Shown: positions 1 to 11,397 of the stretch, piece by piece
Layout: each line of letters starts with the position of its first letter
Numbering within the stretch: position 1 is the stretch's first letter
Assembly (NCBI GenBank): GCA_008360955.1
Contig: LUCM01007447.1
Location: forward strand, 1-64,000
Source of the DNA: Fasciolopsis buskii
Taxonomy: Eukaryota; Platyhelminthes; Trematoda; Plagiorchiida; Fasciolidae
Length of the DNA stretch: 64,000 bases
Reading direction: 5' to 3'
Notes under the pieces: generated by a model
What the model was told of the DNA's origin: nothing
Seen by the model: only the letters and a program-made list of their open reading frames with translations
Database searches by the model: none
Made by a program: the position numbers and the translations under genes

Positions 1-5
1 CTGGT

Positions 6-53
6 ACAGTACAGGAAGCATATGTAGTGAGTGCTTCCGAGATGCACACGGTA
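6..53 (+). repeat. Left arm of a 48-base perfect inverted repeat
   Basis: This arm is the exact reverse complement of 233-280; the two are separated by 179 bases. Pairing stops at once outside the arms (position 5 against 281, 54 against 232). The right arm lies inside the CR1-like fragment, so the left arm looks like a small inverted copy of element sequence. This is read directly from the bases; the origin is inferred. Confidence 0.93.
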
Positions 54-99
54 AGACCAAGTAAGGCTTAACCGCTGCTGCAGCGGGAATTAAGGCTCA

Positions 100-923
100 A
101 AGGACAGAAAATTTCAGCTCTTGGATCGCGGAACCTATTTTGGAAGAATCTACATATTTTCAAGGATCGTACGCAGCCACGATTTTTTACCATTCCAACT
201 TTCATCATATTCAAGAGCTTACGCATAGAGTCTACCGTGTGCATCTCGGAAGCACTCACTACATATGCTTCCTGTACTGTCTCCAATGACCATGCGCTAC
301 ATTTTGAAACACACCGTGATGACTTTGGTTATGTTACACTCCATTTCTTTCGACGTTGCTGGCATCATGACGGTGACAAAATGTGCCAGGCTATCCCACA
401 GGTCGGGGCCCGATGGCATTCCGCCAGTCCTATCTCCCACCGTTGGCCCAGATCTTCCTCCTCTCCTTCTAAACCTGTTCTTCGCACTCCATATTTGCGC
501 TCACTTTCCTCTCACAGTGGAGGAATTCCAGTTATTCTTCGACTAACCTGGGAACGCAAGGTTCCTTGACTATGACGCGATAAATTTCACTCCGTTCACT
601 CCACTGCAATTCCATCGAGGCTTGTGGACAACGTTGCTGAAGAACAACCGAAAAACTCCCTCATTACTCGCAACCAACATGGATTCCTGAGGAGCCTATC
701 TTGCCCCAATTGTCAGTTTGACTTCTTGGACCCAGCTTCCAAGAATGCTGATTCCCGCCGGTTGATGCTCATAATGTTTTCAGACATTTATTGGGCTCCT
801 CGGGATCTACTGCTCCATACCATGGCAATGCGCTGTGTTCTGATCATACACGGTAAAGGAATTATGGCTACAATGCTCCTGCTCTTTCTCAACTCCACGG
901 AACGGGCAGGCCCATCTAACTAA
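100..923 (+). pseudogene. CR1/Jockey-like non-LTR retrotransposon fragment, linker and N-terminal RT
   Basis: A decayed piece of a non-LTR retrotransposon ORF2. RT landmarks are a GPDGIPPVL block near 404-430, followed by PDLPPLLLNLF, and a later NQHGF block near 678-692 followed by a degenerate QFDFLD segment. The reading passes through several frames. The DNA aligns base by base with the reverse complement of 33,480-32,830 (element I), including the stretch around TTTCGACGTTGCT near 349-361, so both belong to one family. Motif A (KAFD) is not recognisable here and motif C is absent, so the copy is dead. It probably continues to the left of the window. Confidence 0.82.
233..280 (-). repeat. 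Right arm of a 48-base perfect inverted repeat
   Basis: Reverse complement of 6-53 without mismatch. It falls in the linker just upstream of the RT of the CR1-like fragment that starts near position 100. It aligns by position with the element I linker on the minus strand near 33.43 kb, so this arm is in the native orientation and 6-53 is the inverted copy. Confidence 0.93.
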
Positions 924-1984
924 ATCCGCCGTCAGCTAAAAAACAACTAAGCGGCATTACGAACTGAAGGTTGCAGGCTAATCAACTTAGAGTTCCACAC
1001 TTGACCCCACCTCCAATAACGCTTGATTATCTTCTCACACATGTATCTTGACCGTTTGTCGAATGGCAATTGAGAATGTGCAGTGGGCGTTCATATCTCA
1101 TCTAGCCCAAACAGCATGATTAGATGAAACTGCTTGACCCTGAATCACTATGGCTTCGTCGAGTCAAATTAAACCGTGTGTTTATCATTTTGTCATATGA
1201 TAACGTGTCATGTCTGGTAAAACGTAATATGATCGCTTGACAGTCCTCCCGTGATCGACTGTCGTTGTAGATACTATACTTCGTTAAGAATACCGCTGAC
1301 TCGGATATCGATCAGGGAAAAAATCATTTGCAGTTGCGTATTCTATACTGTAAAAGAAACCCCCTAGATCCCCGCGATCGTGCTTCGATTTAACTCTGTT
1401 CGAAGTCCAACTGGTAAAATCACTAAACGTACCGCCGTTGATTCACCTGACAAAATTAAATATTGGACTAGACGGGGCTCACGAACGTGGGTCAGAACTA
1501 TAGTTTACTGCTAAGCCTACAATTGGCTCACCATCTTTGGATTCTTGGAATTCGGCTTCACCTCTTGTTAACCCAGTTTAGCGCAAGTCCAGACCAATAT
1601 CTGTTGTGGATGTATCCTCATAAAAACTGGCACAGGTGACTAGCCATTGAGCCGCTCCCAGTGTGAGTTAATCAAAATGGCGACTTGATAATTGATGGAT
1701 CAATGCTTTTGCCAAATTCCCTGTTTTTAAACACCTGCCTGTGTACTCCACCCATTACATGCCATCTTATCCTATTTACTGGCTTAGCAAATTTGAATAG
1801 AACGTTCTTGGTAACCCGAACCCTACAACTACCCAAAGTTGATACCATAGCTCCGGTCTGGCTACGAAATTCTACGCAACAGAGGCACTCGACGAACGTG
1901 GCATGTCCACTGTCTGCCTGGTTCAGACAATCACCAAGCACAAGCCAAACTACTCTTTTTTGTTTCATAACCCCCACTCGGGCC
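924..1984. other. No recognisable gene
   Basis: I see no conserved domain, RNA gene or repeat partner in this stretch. The open frames at 1,672-2,061 (minus) and 1,685-2,029 (plus) overlap on opposite strands and resemble no family I know. It probably holds older transposon sequence. Confidence 0.4.
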
Positions 1985-2870
1985 AGTCGCGTTGTTAACG
2001 GTTCAAATTCTGGTCCGTTCAGTCGATAAAAGCCGCAGGTCACCGTGGGCACACCAAACAAGATGGGTCTTAAACTTTGGCAAAAACACGGTTACTACTG
2101 TCGCCGGAAAGGCTAACGCACCTCATGTTCCCCACCAGTACTGCTGTTTAAAACCAAGAGCCACGACGACACAATACAGTATGAAAGGAGAGGTTTCTAG
2201 ATTAGTTAATCTTTAAGAGAGGTTTTTAAACAGGTGTTCTCTTCTCCAGCGCACCTCCTGGTACAGCCTACCGCCGGCTGCATATAAATAAATTCAACAG
2301 TCTTTGGAGTTCCATATTCACCATGTGAAAAGCCTCACAAAATAGCCCTCAGAGATTTCGAGATAATCTTGTCTTTATTTCTCCACATTCCTCACCGTTT
2401 CATCGGCATTTTCAATGTGCTGTGTTACCACAGGGCCTAGTTGCTCATGGTTGCACGTCGTTCGGCTTGCTTTTCATTACTTCTATCCAACTACCGTATT
2501 ATCACTTCTTCCCATCTCCTCAGCTCAGCCTTTCCGCCAATTACGTAACGCTTTTGTCGTCCGGCAACTTCCGTCATATCTCGACATCCGCCATAGATCT
2601 CCGGTCACGTTTCGCACCAGCGATACGCATATTTAATGCACTTTGACAAGAAATGACTTGTAGTCTGCCGCTCGCAAACGGTTCCAGGAAACTCTGTCTA
2701 GACTTGTGAAACCAATTTTCTAGTTTTGGCATTTTTTTGCTTTCCGCATGGTATCATCTGATTCCGGTTTCCAGTATGCTTCTCGAATAAATCAAGTTTG
2801 CAATCATCCACTTATCAATTTGGATTCCTGATATTCGCATTTTCTCTACATCTTCCTTGTACAAATTTCA
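1985..2870 (+). repeat. Interspersed repeat, diverged direct copy of 47,515-48,430; likely retroelement 3' region
   Basis: This stretch aligns in the same orientation with 47,515-48,430. Shared landmarks are CGCACCTCATGTTCCCC (2,118), GGAGTTCCATATTCA (2,308), CATATCTCGACATC (2,575) and the TGCTCGCAAAC-type block near 2,668. The last part, near 2,780-2,870, resembles retroelement 3' ends seen at 45.3-45.48 and 48.3-48.44 kb (an AATAACTCAAG-like block, then CTTGTANAAATTNGAT). No conserved protein is seen, so I read it as a 3' untranslated or C-terminal part of a CR1-like element. Confidence 0.7.
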
Positions 2871-2949
2871 TGTTACTTTGCGCGTGATTCTCGCATGTTG
2901 CGATGAATATATCAATATTGTTGTTTTTTCTTTCCTCGGAATACCGCCT

Positions 2950-3650
2950 TTGTTTTATTTCCGCAATTGGTTTCCAGTCAGGCTTCTTGGAGTCCCATGC
3001 TTTCACTTATATTTTGCACGCTTTTCTTGGACTTTCCGCTACCCTCTTCTATTTTGAACCTGCTTAACGCCGCGAAAATATTCTCGTTTTTTCCTTTTTA
3101 AAACTTCAATTTGATTCTTTCTGTGCGGCCTTACCTAATAGGCGTCTTTGCTTCTTGCTTCGTAAGGAATCCAGTGGACTCCTTCAGAAATCTACGCCCA
3201 AAAGTCTTTGCATTCATCTTGGCGCAGGTCAGCGTCCTGTAAACAGTAAAGCTGCACCTTATCGCCATAGGGCTTTATCCTCAACTGTTGTCATCAACAA
3301 TTCAGATGCGTCCGCTAAGCAGGCAGAACCATGTCCCATTTAGGTCGTCTTCTGTTGAGAGACTTTATGGTTGTCGCAATCTCCATTTGCGAATTCGTCT
3401 GCTCAGACGAGTAACGGGGAGCACTTTCAGACCCAAACCACGTCCCAGAGAGGCGAAAGGAGCTCCAAAATCGAGTGGATCCAAGAACACGGAAACTAAA
3501 ATGCTCAAGCAAGCACAGCACTGTCTTTGCCTGAGCCCTTTTACTAATTTACTGAAGCAAACGGCCCCCGAGAATTCTGCCCGCATAAAATTGGATGTGC
3601 CTAACTGAAATTATCAGCTACCCTCTAAAGTAAAACGGACATCCTCCACC
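2950..3650 (+). other. Possible 5' part of a CR1-like element (5' UTR and ORF1 start)
   Basis: Bases 3,010-3,170 weakly resemble 38,940-39,110, just upstream of ORF1 of element II. Both are T-rich with matching short blocks such as AAAATATT and a TTNATTCTNTCTGT-like stretch. An open frame at 3,288-3,608 gives 106 residues rich in Arg, Lys, Ser and Pro, which would suit a non-LTR ORF1 N-terminus, but no domain is recognisable. Read-through into this from the 3' end at about 2,870 would make it a separate insertion. Alternatively it is unrelated low-complexity sequence. Confidence 0.25.
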
Positions 3651-5540
3651 TCGGCGTCATACTTCCTCTGGCTCCTATTGCCTCAACCCCATATATCACC
3701 TTATCTAAGCGGGACGTCTGTTTTAGTCATGCGGGAACCCTGAATTATGTGCAAAAGAGCTGTTACTCTACCTGCCTGGTACCACTTAACCAGATACCAC
3801 AGATTCGACAACCAACTCCACAAAATGGGTCTCGCCGACGTCCCCAAATGGGGGCTGGTTTATTCCACCTCTGTAAATTGATAAACATGAGCTCCAATTT
3901 CTTAGCGGCTAAGCAAGTTTCAAGCAAAGGCCGGCGTGGGGAAGCTGTATTGCTCTACCTACACTTTTTCCTGTCCCCTTTGCGCAGAAAACCTTGATTT
4001 CTAGAAACTTGAACTGCCTTTTCCAAATTTTTTAATCAGTGGTAATTACTACTTCTTGGTTTGGTATACAAGACTCTCAGATACCACAAACGATTAAACC
4101 TGCATTTCATGGTCCTACTTAAATTAACAGCCCATCAAAATGCCTCACACACCACTTGAACTTCAGTCGCCTCACGGGTCTATAGCAGATACTTGCTCAG
4201 GTATTGAAATAACCACAGCTATTTCACGCTTTGACGTATCGCAGTGTCTTCTGCGATCGGCCAATTAGTCGAAGATTGCTTTCTCTCCAATTCACATGCC
4301 CTCCACCAGTTTGCACACGTAAAACTACCATTCACTAATGGAAAAGGATCAGATTACTTGCGCTTTTTTCGGCCTATCATATGGGCTCAAGCTTATTTGA
4401 ACCCTGCTAATGAACATCACATACATGATAGCAATTTCGCAACATGTGCGGTCTAATTGCTGGAGGTCAAATCTGGGCAGATCAATACGCAGCAAAACTG
4501 TGGGTTAAGACATCGGCAATGCCTGATTATCACCGATTAAGTCACTCCCCAATTTCGCAGGCGGATTGCCGCATTCTGCCTCCTCTGAGTTTCACTTGAC
4601 CTGCTAGTTGACAAACTGTCAACAGTTTTTAGCATTTTTCAGCGGCCACCCCTGGGCGAACATAAAACCTATCTTCGAACACCTCTGACAGATAATCTAA
4701 TCCATACTCTTGATGAGCTGCCAACAAAACACTCGTTTGTCTTCCCTTTAGCGCCACCATTTCTAGAGGTAGCCTCACTTTAATGTAATGGTTCTTTAGC
4801 CCAATAATGACAACCCAAGCCTTAGACTTGTACTATGCCAAAGAGACAGATTAGCACAGAAGCGATGGAGACAAAAAAATTATAAGGACTTGCCGACTTT
4901 CCAAAGCTTCCCTCGAACATCATTGTTCAAGTTCTTAAGCGCTACCGTTCTGTGTCTTCATGGCTGTGTAGTAGCCATTACCGAAATACTGTTGCGACCA
5001 CACGCACAATTCCTGACACTGGTGAAATAGATCTTCGACACACTGGCAAACTTTTTTTCCGGGTAACACTTAGAAAATCCAAGGAGACACGTGGCCCAGT
5101 GAGAGAAGGAGACTATTCTGCAAGTTTCATGGTACGACTTGTAAACTACGTACATTTGTGGGACGCCGATGAGCATGCCTTGGCTCCAATACAGGTCCCG
5201 TTCAAAGTATCAGGGGTTATTAAGCCACCACTGATTACCTTATTCACTCACATTTTGAAGAACCACCAAGATTAATAAAACACGGCTACAAGTACCACCG
5301 GAAGAATCTGTGCATCCTCTCAAATATTCGTCCCTTACGGCCACAATAGTCTCAGCTTCAACATGAAAATCTTATAGCATGGTAAACCTTCGGGTAAGTG
5401 TATTTAAGAACAGTTTTAATTCTTAACAAACTTGGTTTCTTATGCACTGTACTTCACAGATTGTGTCCACTCTAGCTTTATGTGGGGCTACCTAAGTCGG
5501 GTAACCCGTGACTATACCAATTATCAACAGGGTAACATCG
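3651..5540. other. No recognisable gene; one 107-codon frame of unknown nature
   Basis: The only longer frame is at 4,952-5,275 on the plus strand. It predicts 107 mostly polar residues with no signal peptide, membrane segment or known motif. I see no splice-bounded exon or repeat partner. The stretch is pyrimidine-rich on the plus strand, like the plus-oriented elements elsewhere in the window, which suggests old plus-strand element sequence. Confidence 0.35.
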
Positions 5541-5541
5541 A

Positions 5542-6224
5542 CTAGGAAGCACGAGGAAAAAACAGAAAGCCAAATGCATGGAGCAAAGAATAAACGAGGA
5601 CCAAAATTGGTTTCGCAGAGAGCGAGTTCGACAAAAATGTTCTGATTTTTGAAAAGAAAATATCGAAATAAATTAAGTTAGGCGTTTTCAGCCAACCTGG
5701 ATATTTCAATGATGACGTTTTGTTCTGACATGGATTCGTCTCAGTTGATGATCCATCTTCGTTAACAAATTGAGCCAATTTATCGAACTCGGGTTGCAAA
5801 CCAGTCTGATCTAGCCGGCTTTTAGTTTTCCCCAGAAGTGCACAGAGGCCAATTGGCCGTTGCAGGTTTGTTACTATGGACACATCTGTTGGTTTCGGCG
5901 AACGTTTTGGATAGAGTACAGCAAATTGTAAGCTTAGAGTTTTCCTCCTGTGCTGCAAACACGGTATATTGAGGCAAGGCTTAGGGTTGCTTGGACTGAA
6001 GAGAAAATTAATTGCTTGGTCTCGCTCGGAATGTTTCTGCCATCAAGTTCCTGGGGCACAGCAGGCCCCAGCAAGTGACCTGTGCTCTGATGAAACTTGT
6101 GCAAAATTGCGGAAAACAGTGACATTTGGCTCACGGCCTGCGGCGCAGGGGTTTCGGGGGAGATAAGTAAAAGTCGGCCTACAATGAGGAATAACAGTTT
6201 GGACGAAACAAAAAAAGGACTCAC
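5542..6224 (-). other. Two overlapping minus-strand frames (96 and 138 codons), unidentified
   Basis: A 96-codon frame (6,224-5,934) runs into a 138-codon frame (5,958-5,542) with a 25-base overlap in a different frame, so a single frameshift could join them into about 220 residues. The joined region contains polar stretches such as PQELDGRNIPSETKQ and no domain I recognise. Composition is purine-rich on the plus strand, as in the minus-oriented retroelements. It could be a decayed ORF1, a host exon or chance. I do not assign a function. Confidence 0.25.
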
Positions 6225-9005
6225 TTTTTCATGATTGTGGTAACAGATGATTGCAGGAACGTTGTCGGGAACATTTATTGGACAGACTTCAATAGGGTCA
6301 GTTCCATCTCTTGTGAGCGTCTCACGGTCTGAAAGTGAGACACGTAATTCTTTGGAGGAATTATGTTAGGCTTGATTTAATCATGATTAGAAGCCAAAAC
6401 TCGTGAACCAAAACGGGAGATAGAGCTGTTGTTATCCAGGAGAACTGAAGCCTGCCTATTTTAGCCGCGCGTGAGACGCCGGTGTTCACGCCGCATAGGT
6501 GAATTCTTTTGGGACGTATCTCCAATTTGGTGATCCTTACCACAAGCAGGGAAAAACGGTAGATTTTAATTTAGAGTTTGCAGTAGCTACACAAAACGAG
6601 AGGAATAGTAAAATTTGTGAACTTCGGGATTAAAGTTGCGTGATTGTTTAAATTCCTGCGGGGAGGATGTGCAAAGGAGGAATGTTAAGGCTAGGTGGGA
6701 GATACACTAGGGTGGTCTTTACGCCCCATTGGCCTGACCGTGGGAGAACACTCGGAACGGAGGGAAAGAGTGGTGGACGGAATGATTCCGAGTGCAACTG
6801 CTATTTCAGGGCATTTAGCGGTGTGTCCAATGATGAGGACCTAAGATGATGTTTGACAAAGCGATGTTCAGTTTAATGATAGAACACAGAGGCTTAACTA
6901 AGTTATAGCTGGCTATGAGAGGCACCGAAGATTCACGAAGGTCAGCTTTGGATTGGAAGGGGGTAGAATAGGCCGGTTAGGGGGTTTTTAGCAGAGGAAA
7001 TAGCGGAGGTTGATAATAGCCTAATCCTTGAAGTCTTTTTGAATGTGACATTGAGGACTTCAGAAGGTAGGGTTTAAATTGCCTAAGGTGAGTGAGCCTT
7101 GGAAATGTTTACAAAGTGTGGGGTCTTAAGGCATGATTTAGTGGCATATTTATTGCATTCTTTGGTGGGGAAGTGAAATCGCAGACTTTGGATCCTATAA
7201 AAGCTTGCCTCCTGGATGAAATTTTGAGCAAGTCCTTCAATTTGTACCTAGAAGCAGGCTTCTGAATTGAAGCGAGATTAACATCAATTCGGGTGTGATA
7301 TACTCCCTCTAACCGGTACTCTTTGTGGAACCTAAATGGTCGATTTACCTATTGTCTAACTGAACAGTTGCCAGCTCGCTAGGGTCTGCACACCCTCCTC
7401 TTTTAGGTTAGTCGCATCCTCAGGCTCTTGCCTCCTAATATAGGATGGTTGTGTTATGCCTACTGTTGTTGAGCGTTTTGGCAGAGAGCTGATTGAGGGA
7501 GAGATATGAAATAGTATAAACCACCCCTTTGCAAAATTTGCTTTTCCAGCCATAGGAACAGTCAACACTCTTTAAATATTCCGTGCGTATACCACGCTTG
7601 TCAGTTGCCTTGCTTGCGTGGCTTTCTTGAAAAGCGCCAGGTTTATGCGCTGGGCCTCTTGAAGTGACTGCGTGGATGAACTTTGAACTCTGGCTTTAGT
7701 TTAGCTGATGCACTGGCCGCACACTTCAGATTGGCGGCTGCATTCAGTGTCGTTGTAACATGCGCAACGATCGTGTTTTTATTTGGAATTTGCTCCAGTT
7801 TAGCTGCATGTAATGGATACCGAAATATTACGGGTAGGACAGACATTGCTTTAAACATTTTTCCTCAGCTAATGTGGAAACATATTTGGGGATCATGTTA
7901 GAGGCAAAATGCATCTCACAGTGAAATTAGGGCAGCTTGAGTCGACCAAAGACGTTGAAAACAACGACATCTTTGGCGCTTGTCATGCAACTTTGATGCA
8001 TTAGAGAGAGATCGGGTGTTCATTAAAGGATTTGCATTATTATAACCTTGTTACTTAATTTGTTTAAGGCCGTCGTCTGATATTTATGCCCCCAGTTGAT
8101 GATCACTTCCAACTTTGCCGGCAAAGTTCAGAACAACTTGCAGGCGTCATTTTTTCCAGATGAAATATATCGATCTGAGCCCTTTATTAATGTTTAGGAG
8201 GCTGAAGTCTGGTGAATATTTTAGATTGAGTATTAATATAAATTTAAGGAATGCGAAAGACAGCAGCATCTACTGGCTGTTTATCAAGGATAACGGCGAA
8301 GAGAGCGGTGACGAGTTTTGGAGGCTACTGTCGGATGCTGAGGCAGACAAAGGTAGCCGCGTATGTTATTTTGTTCTGTCACCTTTGGAAACAAAACATT
8401 ATGGGTGAGTCTCAACATATATGTGCCAGTGTAACCGCAATTGGCCACAGTGAATTAGGAACTATTTAATGTGGCAGGGTTTCAAAAAACACTGCTTATT
8501 GCCGGATCTGCAGCTGTTTGCAGCAAGGACAAGAAAAACAAGCGATTTACTAAGCATTCACTAAAATAACACTATCAGAAAATTTCAGCAAATCCTTTTC
8601 GGTCCATTGGGATGAAACGCATTAGAAGTCTTAAAACAACGCAGCAATTACAACACAAGAAAAATCTGTCTACCAAAGTTGCACAGCCAATCAATAATAA
8701 ATTCTCGGCACGTATTGCATTCAGAGGCTCGCCAACCAAACAGGAGACGGAAAACCAAATGGACTCCATCACAGATGACTTACGTTTTTTGGCCTACAGC
8801 AAAACAGACTTCCCGCCTGGGTTTCTGCTTAGAGCTTAAGAAGACTATGATAACGTTGCATCGACTGATCAAGCGATAATTAACCAGAGTATGAAACAAA
8901 ATCCGTGGCGTAATGGGTTACTGTATCCAGTACAACAGAAAATGAGTTCAACAATAAAACGTTGTTTATCCTTCGAAAGAGTATCTACGATCAATTAAAG
9001 GGTAA
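6225..9005. other. No recognisable gene; purine-rich block
   Basis: 6.2-7.3 kb is visibly G/A-rich on the plus strand, like 33-37 and 50-55 kb where minus-oriented CR1-like elements lie. No RT, endonuclease or ORF1 motif was found on either strand. Short frames at 7,683-7,901 and 8,115-8,408 are unremarkable. The most likely content is eroded minus-strand elements. Confidence 0.35.
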
Positions 9006-9212
9006 AAAGCAGCACTGAAGATTGCAGAAGCCCTGTTTGATGACACGGATCTTCCGGAACATACACAAACAACTTTCTACGGGTCTCTGCACCATCCATT
9101 CTCCCAGCTATTCGGCAACGTGATCCGTGGAGTACTGCGCAAACCATGCCGCATAATCTTTCGCTACGACAACTTCTCTTTGCATCCAGTATTTGTTGTT
9201 TCTTTTAAGTGA
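9006..9212 (+). pseudogene. Possible Penelope-like element fragment (segment before the GIY-YIG domain)
   Basis: A 68-codon open stretch with no ATG follows a TAA at 9,003-9,005 and ends in TGA at 9,210. Its second half contains FYGSLHHPFSQLFG and later CRIIFRYDNFSLHPVF. In spacing and pattern this resembles the part of PLE proteins between the RT thumb and the GIY-YIG endonuclease, where an aromatic/Gly block is followed by a VVF-type strand and an LxxxFxxKD stretch. The endonuclease itself is not seen downstream. The final bases TTTTAAGTGAGT also contain a good splice-donor sequence. The PLE reading is tentative; a host exon is an alternative. Confidence 0.3.
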
Positions 9213-11067
9213 GTCACAGCTCTTACCCAATTTAGTTGCAACATATTCCGGACACATTCGAAGTGGTCGTTTCGGCAACAGAAATGTTTCACTGCCTGAA
9301 AACTGCCTTCGTTAACATTACACATCTTTCAACATTTGCTCTCCAGAGTTGATCTACATGAGGCTTCTTAACAACTGGCTGCACGTATCAACGTTTTAAT
9401 CGTTAGCTAGCGTCGGTTCCATTTATTATTCATTTTCTCTTTCCGTCAACATTTTGAAGAAAATTGCTGCTTCGGTGAATGTGACCGTTGGCTTGCCACC
9501 TATAGATTTTTCTCATTACGTACATCTCTTTGCTGAAATTCCTCACTCTCCTCCCTTGCCCATCGCTATAATGAACTTTGCTTCATTTTGGTTATCCTTC
9601 TGTTTAAGTATGCGGTTTATTTTTATGCTGCTTATTTGTCATAGGTCGCTCATATTCCGTGAAGCAAAACGATTCCCGTCTTGTCGAAAAAACTTGAAAC
9701 ATTCATTTGCACAGCGTCATTCGTAGCATCACTTGTCTCAAAAGTTGTTCAAAGGTGGACAGCTCAGTTACAAAGATACTTACATTCCTTGCTCGGCAAC
9801 ATGCCTATTGCATGTGATGTCCCTGATGTTTGCCTGGTTGGAGCTAGTGGCCGCCTACCAGGACTAACAGAAACCAGCACAGGGACGGGATTATTACATC
9901 CCGTAATTCACTCGAAGCAACACTTCTCAGTCTTGCTAAGGACAATAAACCTTAATCCTGTCAGAACTTGAGGTGACCAAAGATGTCGACGCCAAAGCTC
10001 CTAGCTTTGAAAGATCTTATGGAGTCCTGATTGTATACACGGACGTGGTAGTTAGGGAGCCGAACTTTTAATTCGTCATCAACTTTTATGACACTCCGAC
10101 CTCATTTAGTTCTCCCATTCATCCAATCCCATTAGTGTCTACTCAGTTTAATTTATTTACTTGTGACACATCGTCTGGTGCCTCCAGTCATACTTCCATA
10201 GGGGCTCTGGCTAATGTGAGCCCAAACCGGCTTTTGCAACCAAACCTTGTATTTTGCCCTCGGCATCGAATTTAGTATTTTCTGCTTCAGGCAAATGCGC
10301 TGGTACACTCAAACAGACTGTTGTTGGTTTACAGGTCACTTTTATCTGGCGTCCTTATTCTTGAGTATTTTTGATTGAGTAGAGGATTTTGGTCAAACCT
10401 AGAGTGTACAGCTAATTTTCCACTCCCCACTCATTCCTCTCTGATGCATCCGTATTCCCGCTAATAATTAACCATTTGTTGCTGTTGCTGATTTATACTA
10501 TGTCTGACAAAGTTTGATCATGACTTAATACATAATTCTCAGGAAGCAAGAAAGATTAGCACTGTTATTTCTAGTATTTCCCGTCACTCATTAGAAGCAG
10601 TTAATCAAGCTGTGGCAGATATATTATTCTTCAGCACAAGAAGTTCTGCCTTCGACTAAAATACAAGCCGTATCAAGTCCCGATGAGGAAATTACGAGCA
10701 AAAAATTGGATACAGTTCTGTCTTTGCCAACCGAATTAGTGTATTCCCTTATGCCGGTTTAGAACACAGGGGGATTAGAGTAATTTGCGCGGTTTGCCTG
10801 TTTTGAAATTTGCCAGCTTCGCAATTTTTACAATATTCTCATTCTCCCTGAGCACCAGAAATTATCGACCGTGAGTGCCGACACCTAAACCTACTAGATT
10901 AATCAAGGCCCAATCACCCTTGGATGCCCTTTTTTACTACTCAAGCCCACAATAAGGTAAACTAACCTGATGTTCTTAGAAAATCAGTATAGTCAAAACC
11001 TTGATCAGTGCAATCTCTGACAGATACCAATCACGTTCATCAAAACCATTTTCACCAACTTTGGTAA
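9213..11067. other. No recognisable gene
   Basis: Frames at 9,454-9,726 and 9,681-9,971 overlap each other in different registers and match nothing I know. I found no RT, endonuclease or RNA gene. 10.4-10.7 kb carries a 45-codon stretch open to a stop near 10,660, also unrecognised. Confidence 0.35.
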
Positions 11068-11397
11068 TCCCCGTTAGCCTCATATATCCTACGTCGTCTG
11101 TTCACATCTCCTGACTGTGGCGTCAGCATTGCAAAAATTCATGCATCCCTTCCATTTCCTCCTTATCTGGCACGGATCGTACGTCCATCATTCTGTTTTA
11201 CTGAACGAAATGGCTTGATTCCATTGCTGTCCGTTTCCGCTTATTCGGAGCAGTTGCGCAACAATCCACTTTCTCATTTTCCACTAAATCTAGCCTTCTA
11301 CATTCGATTCATATATGAACTTGTCCCGATATGCCTTAAAATTAATGTGGCGGGACAACTGAGAGTCCCTCTGTCGAGTAATGCATCCGCTGACTGA
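11068..11397 (+). other. 109-codon open stretch without an ATG start, unidentified
   Basis: Counting from the stop at about 11,065, the frame stays open for 109 codons to a TGA at 11,395. It is among the longer stop-free runs outside the recognised elements. The predicted peptide is hydrophobic in its second half (a segment around NLAFYIRFIYELVPICL) and shows no family motif. It might be an internal exon or the C-terminal part of an old retroelement. I cannot assign it. Confidence 0.22.

Noticed and set aside
1990..2012. tRNA B-box-like GGTTCAAATTC, possible tRNA or SINE head
   Set aside because: No matching A box at the right distance and no acceptor-stem pairing could be found.
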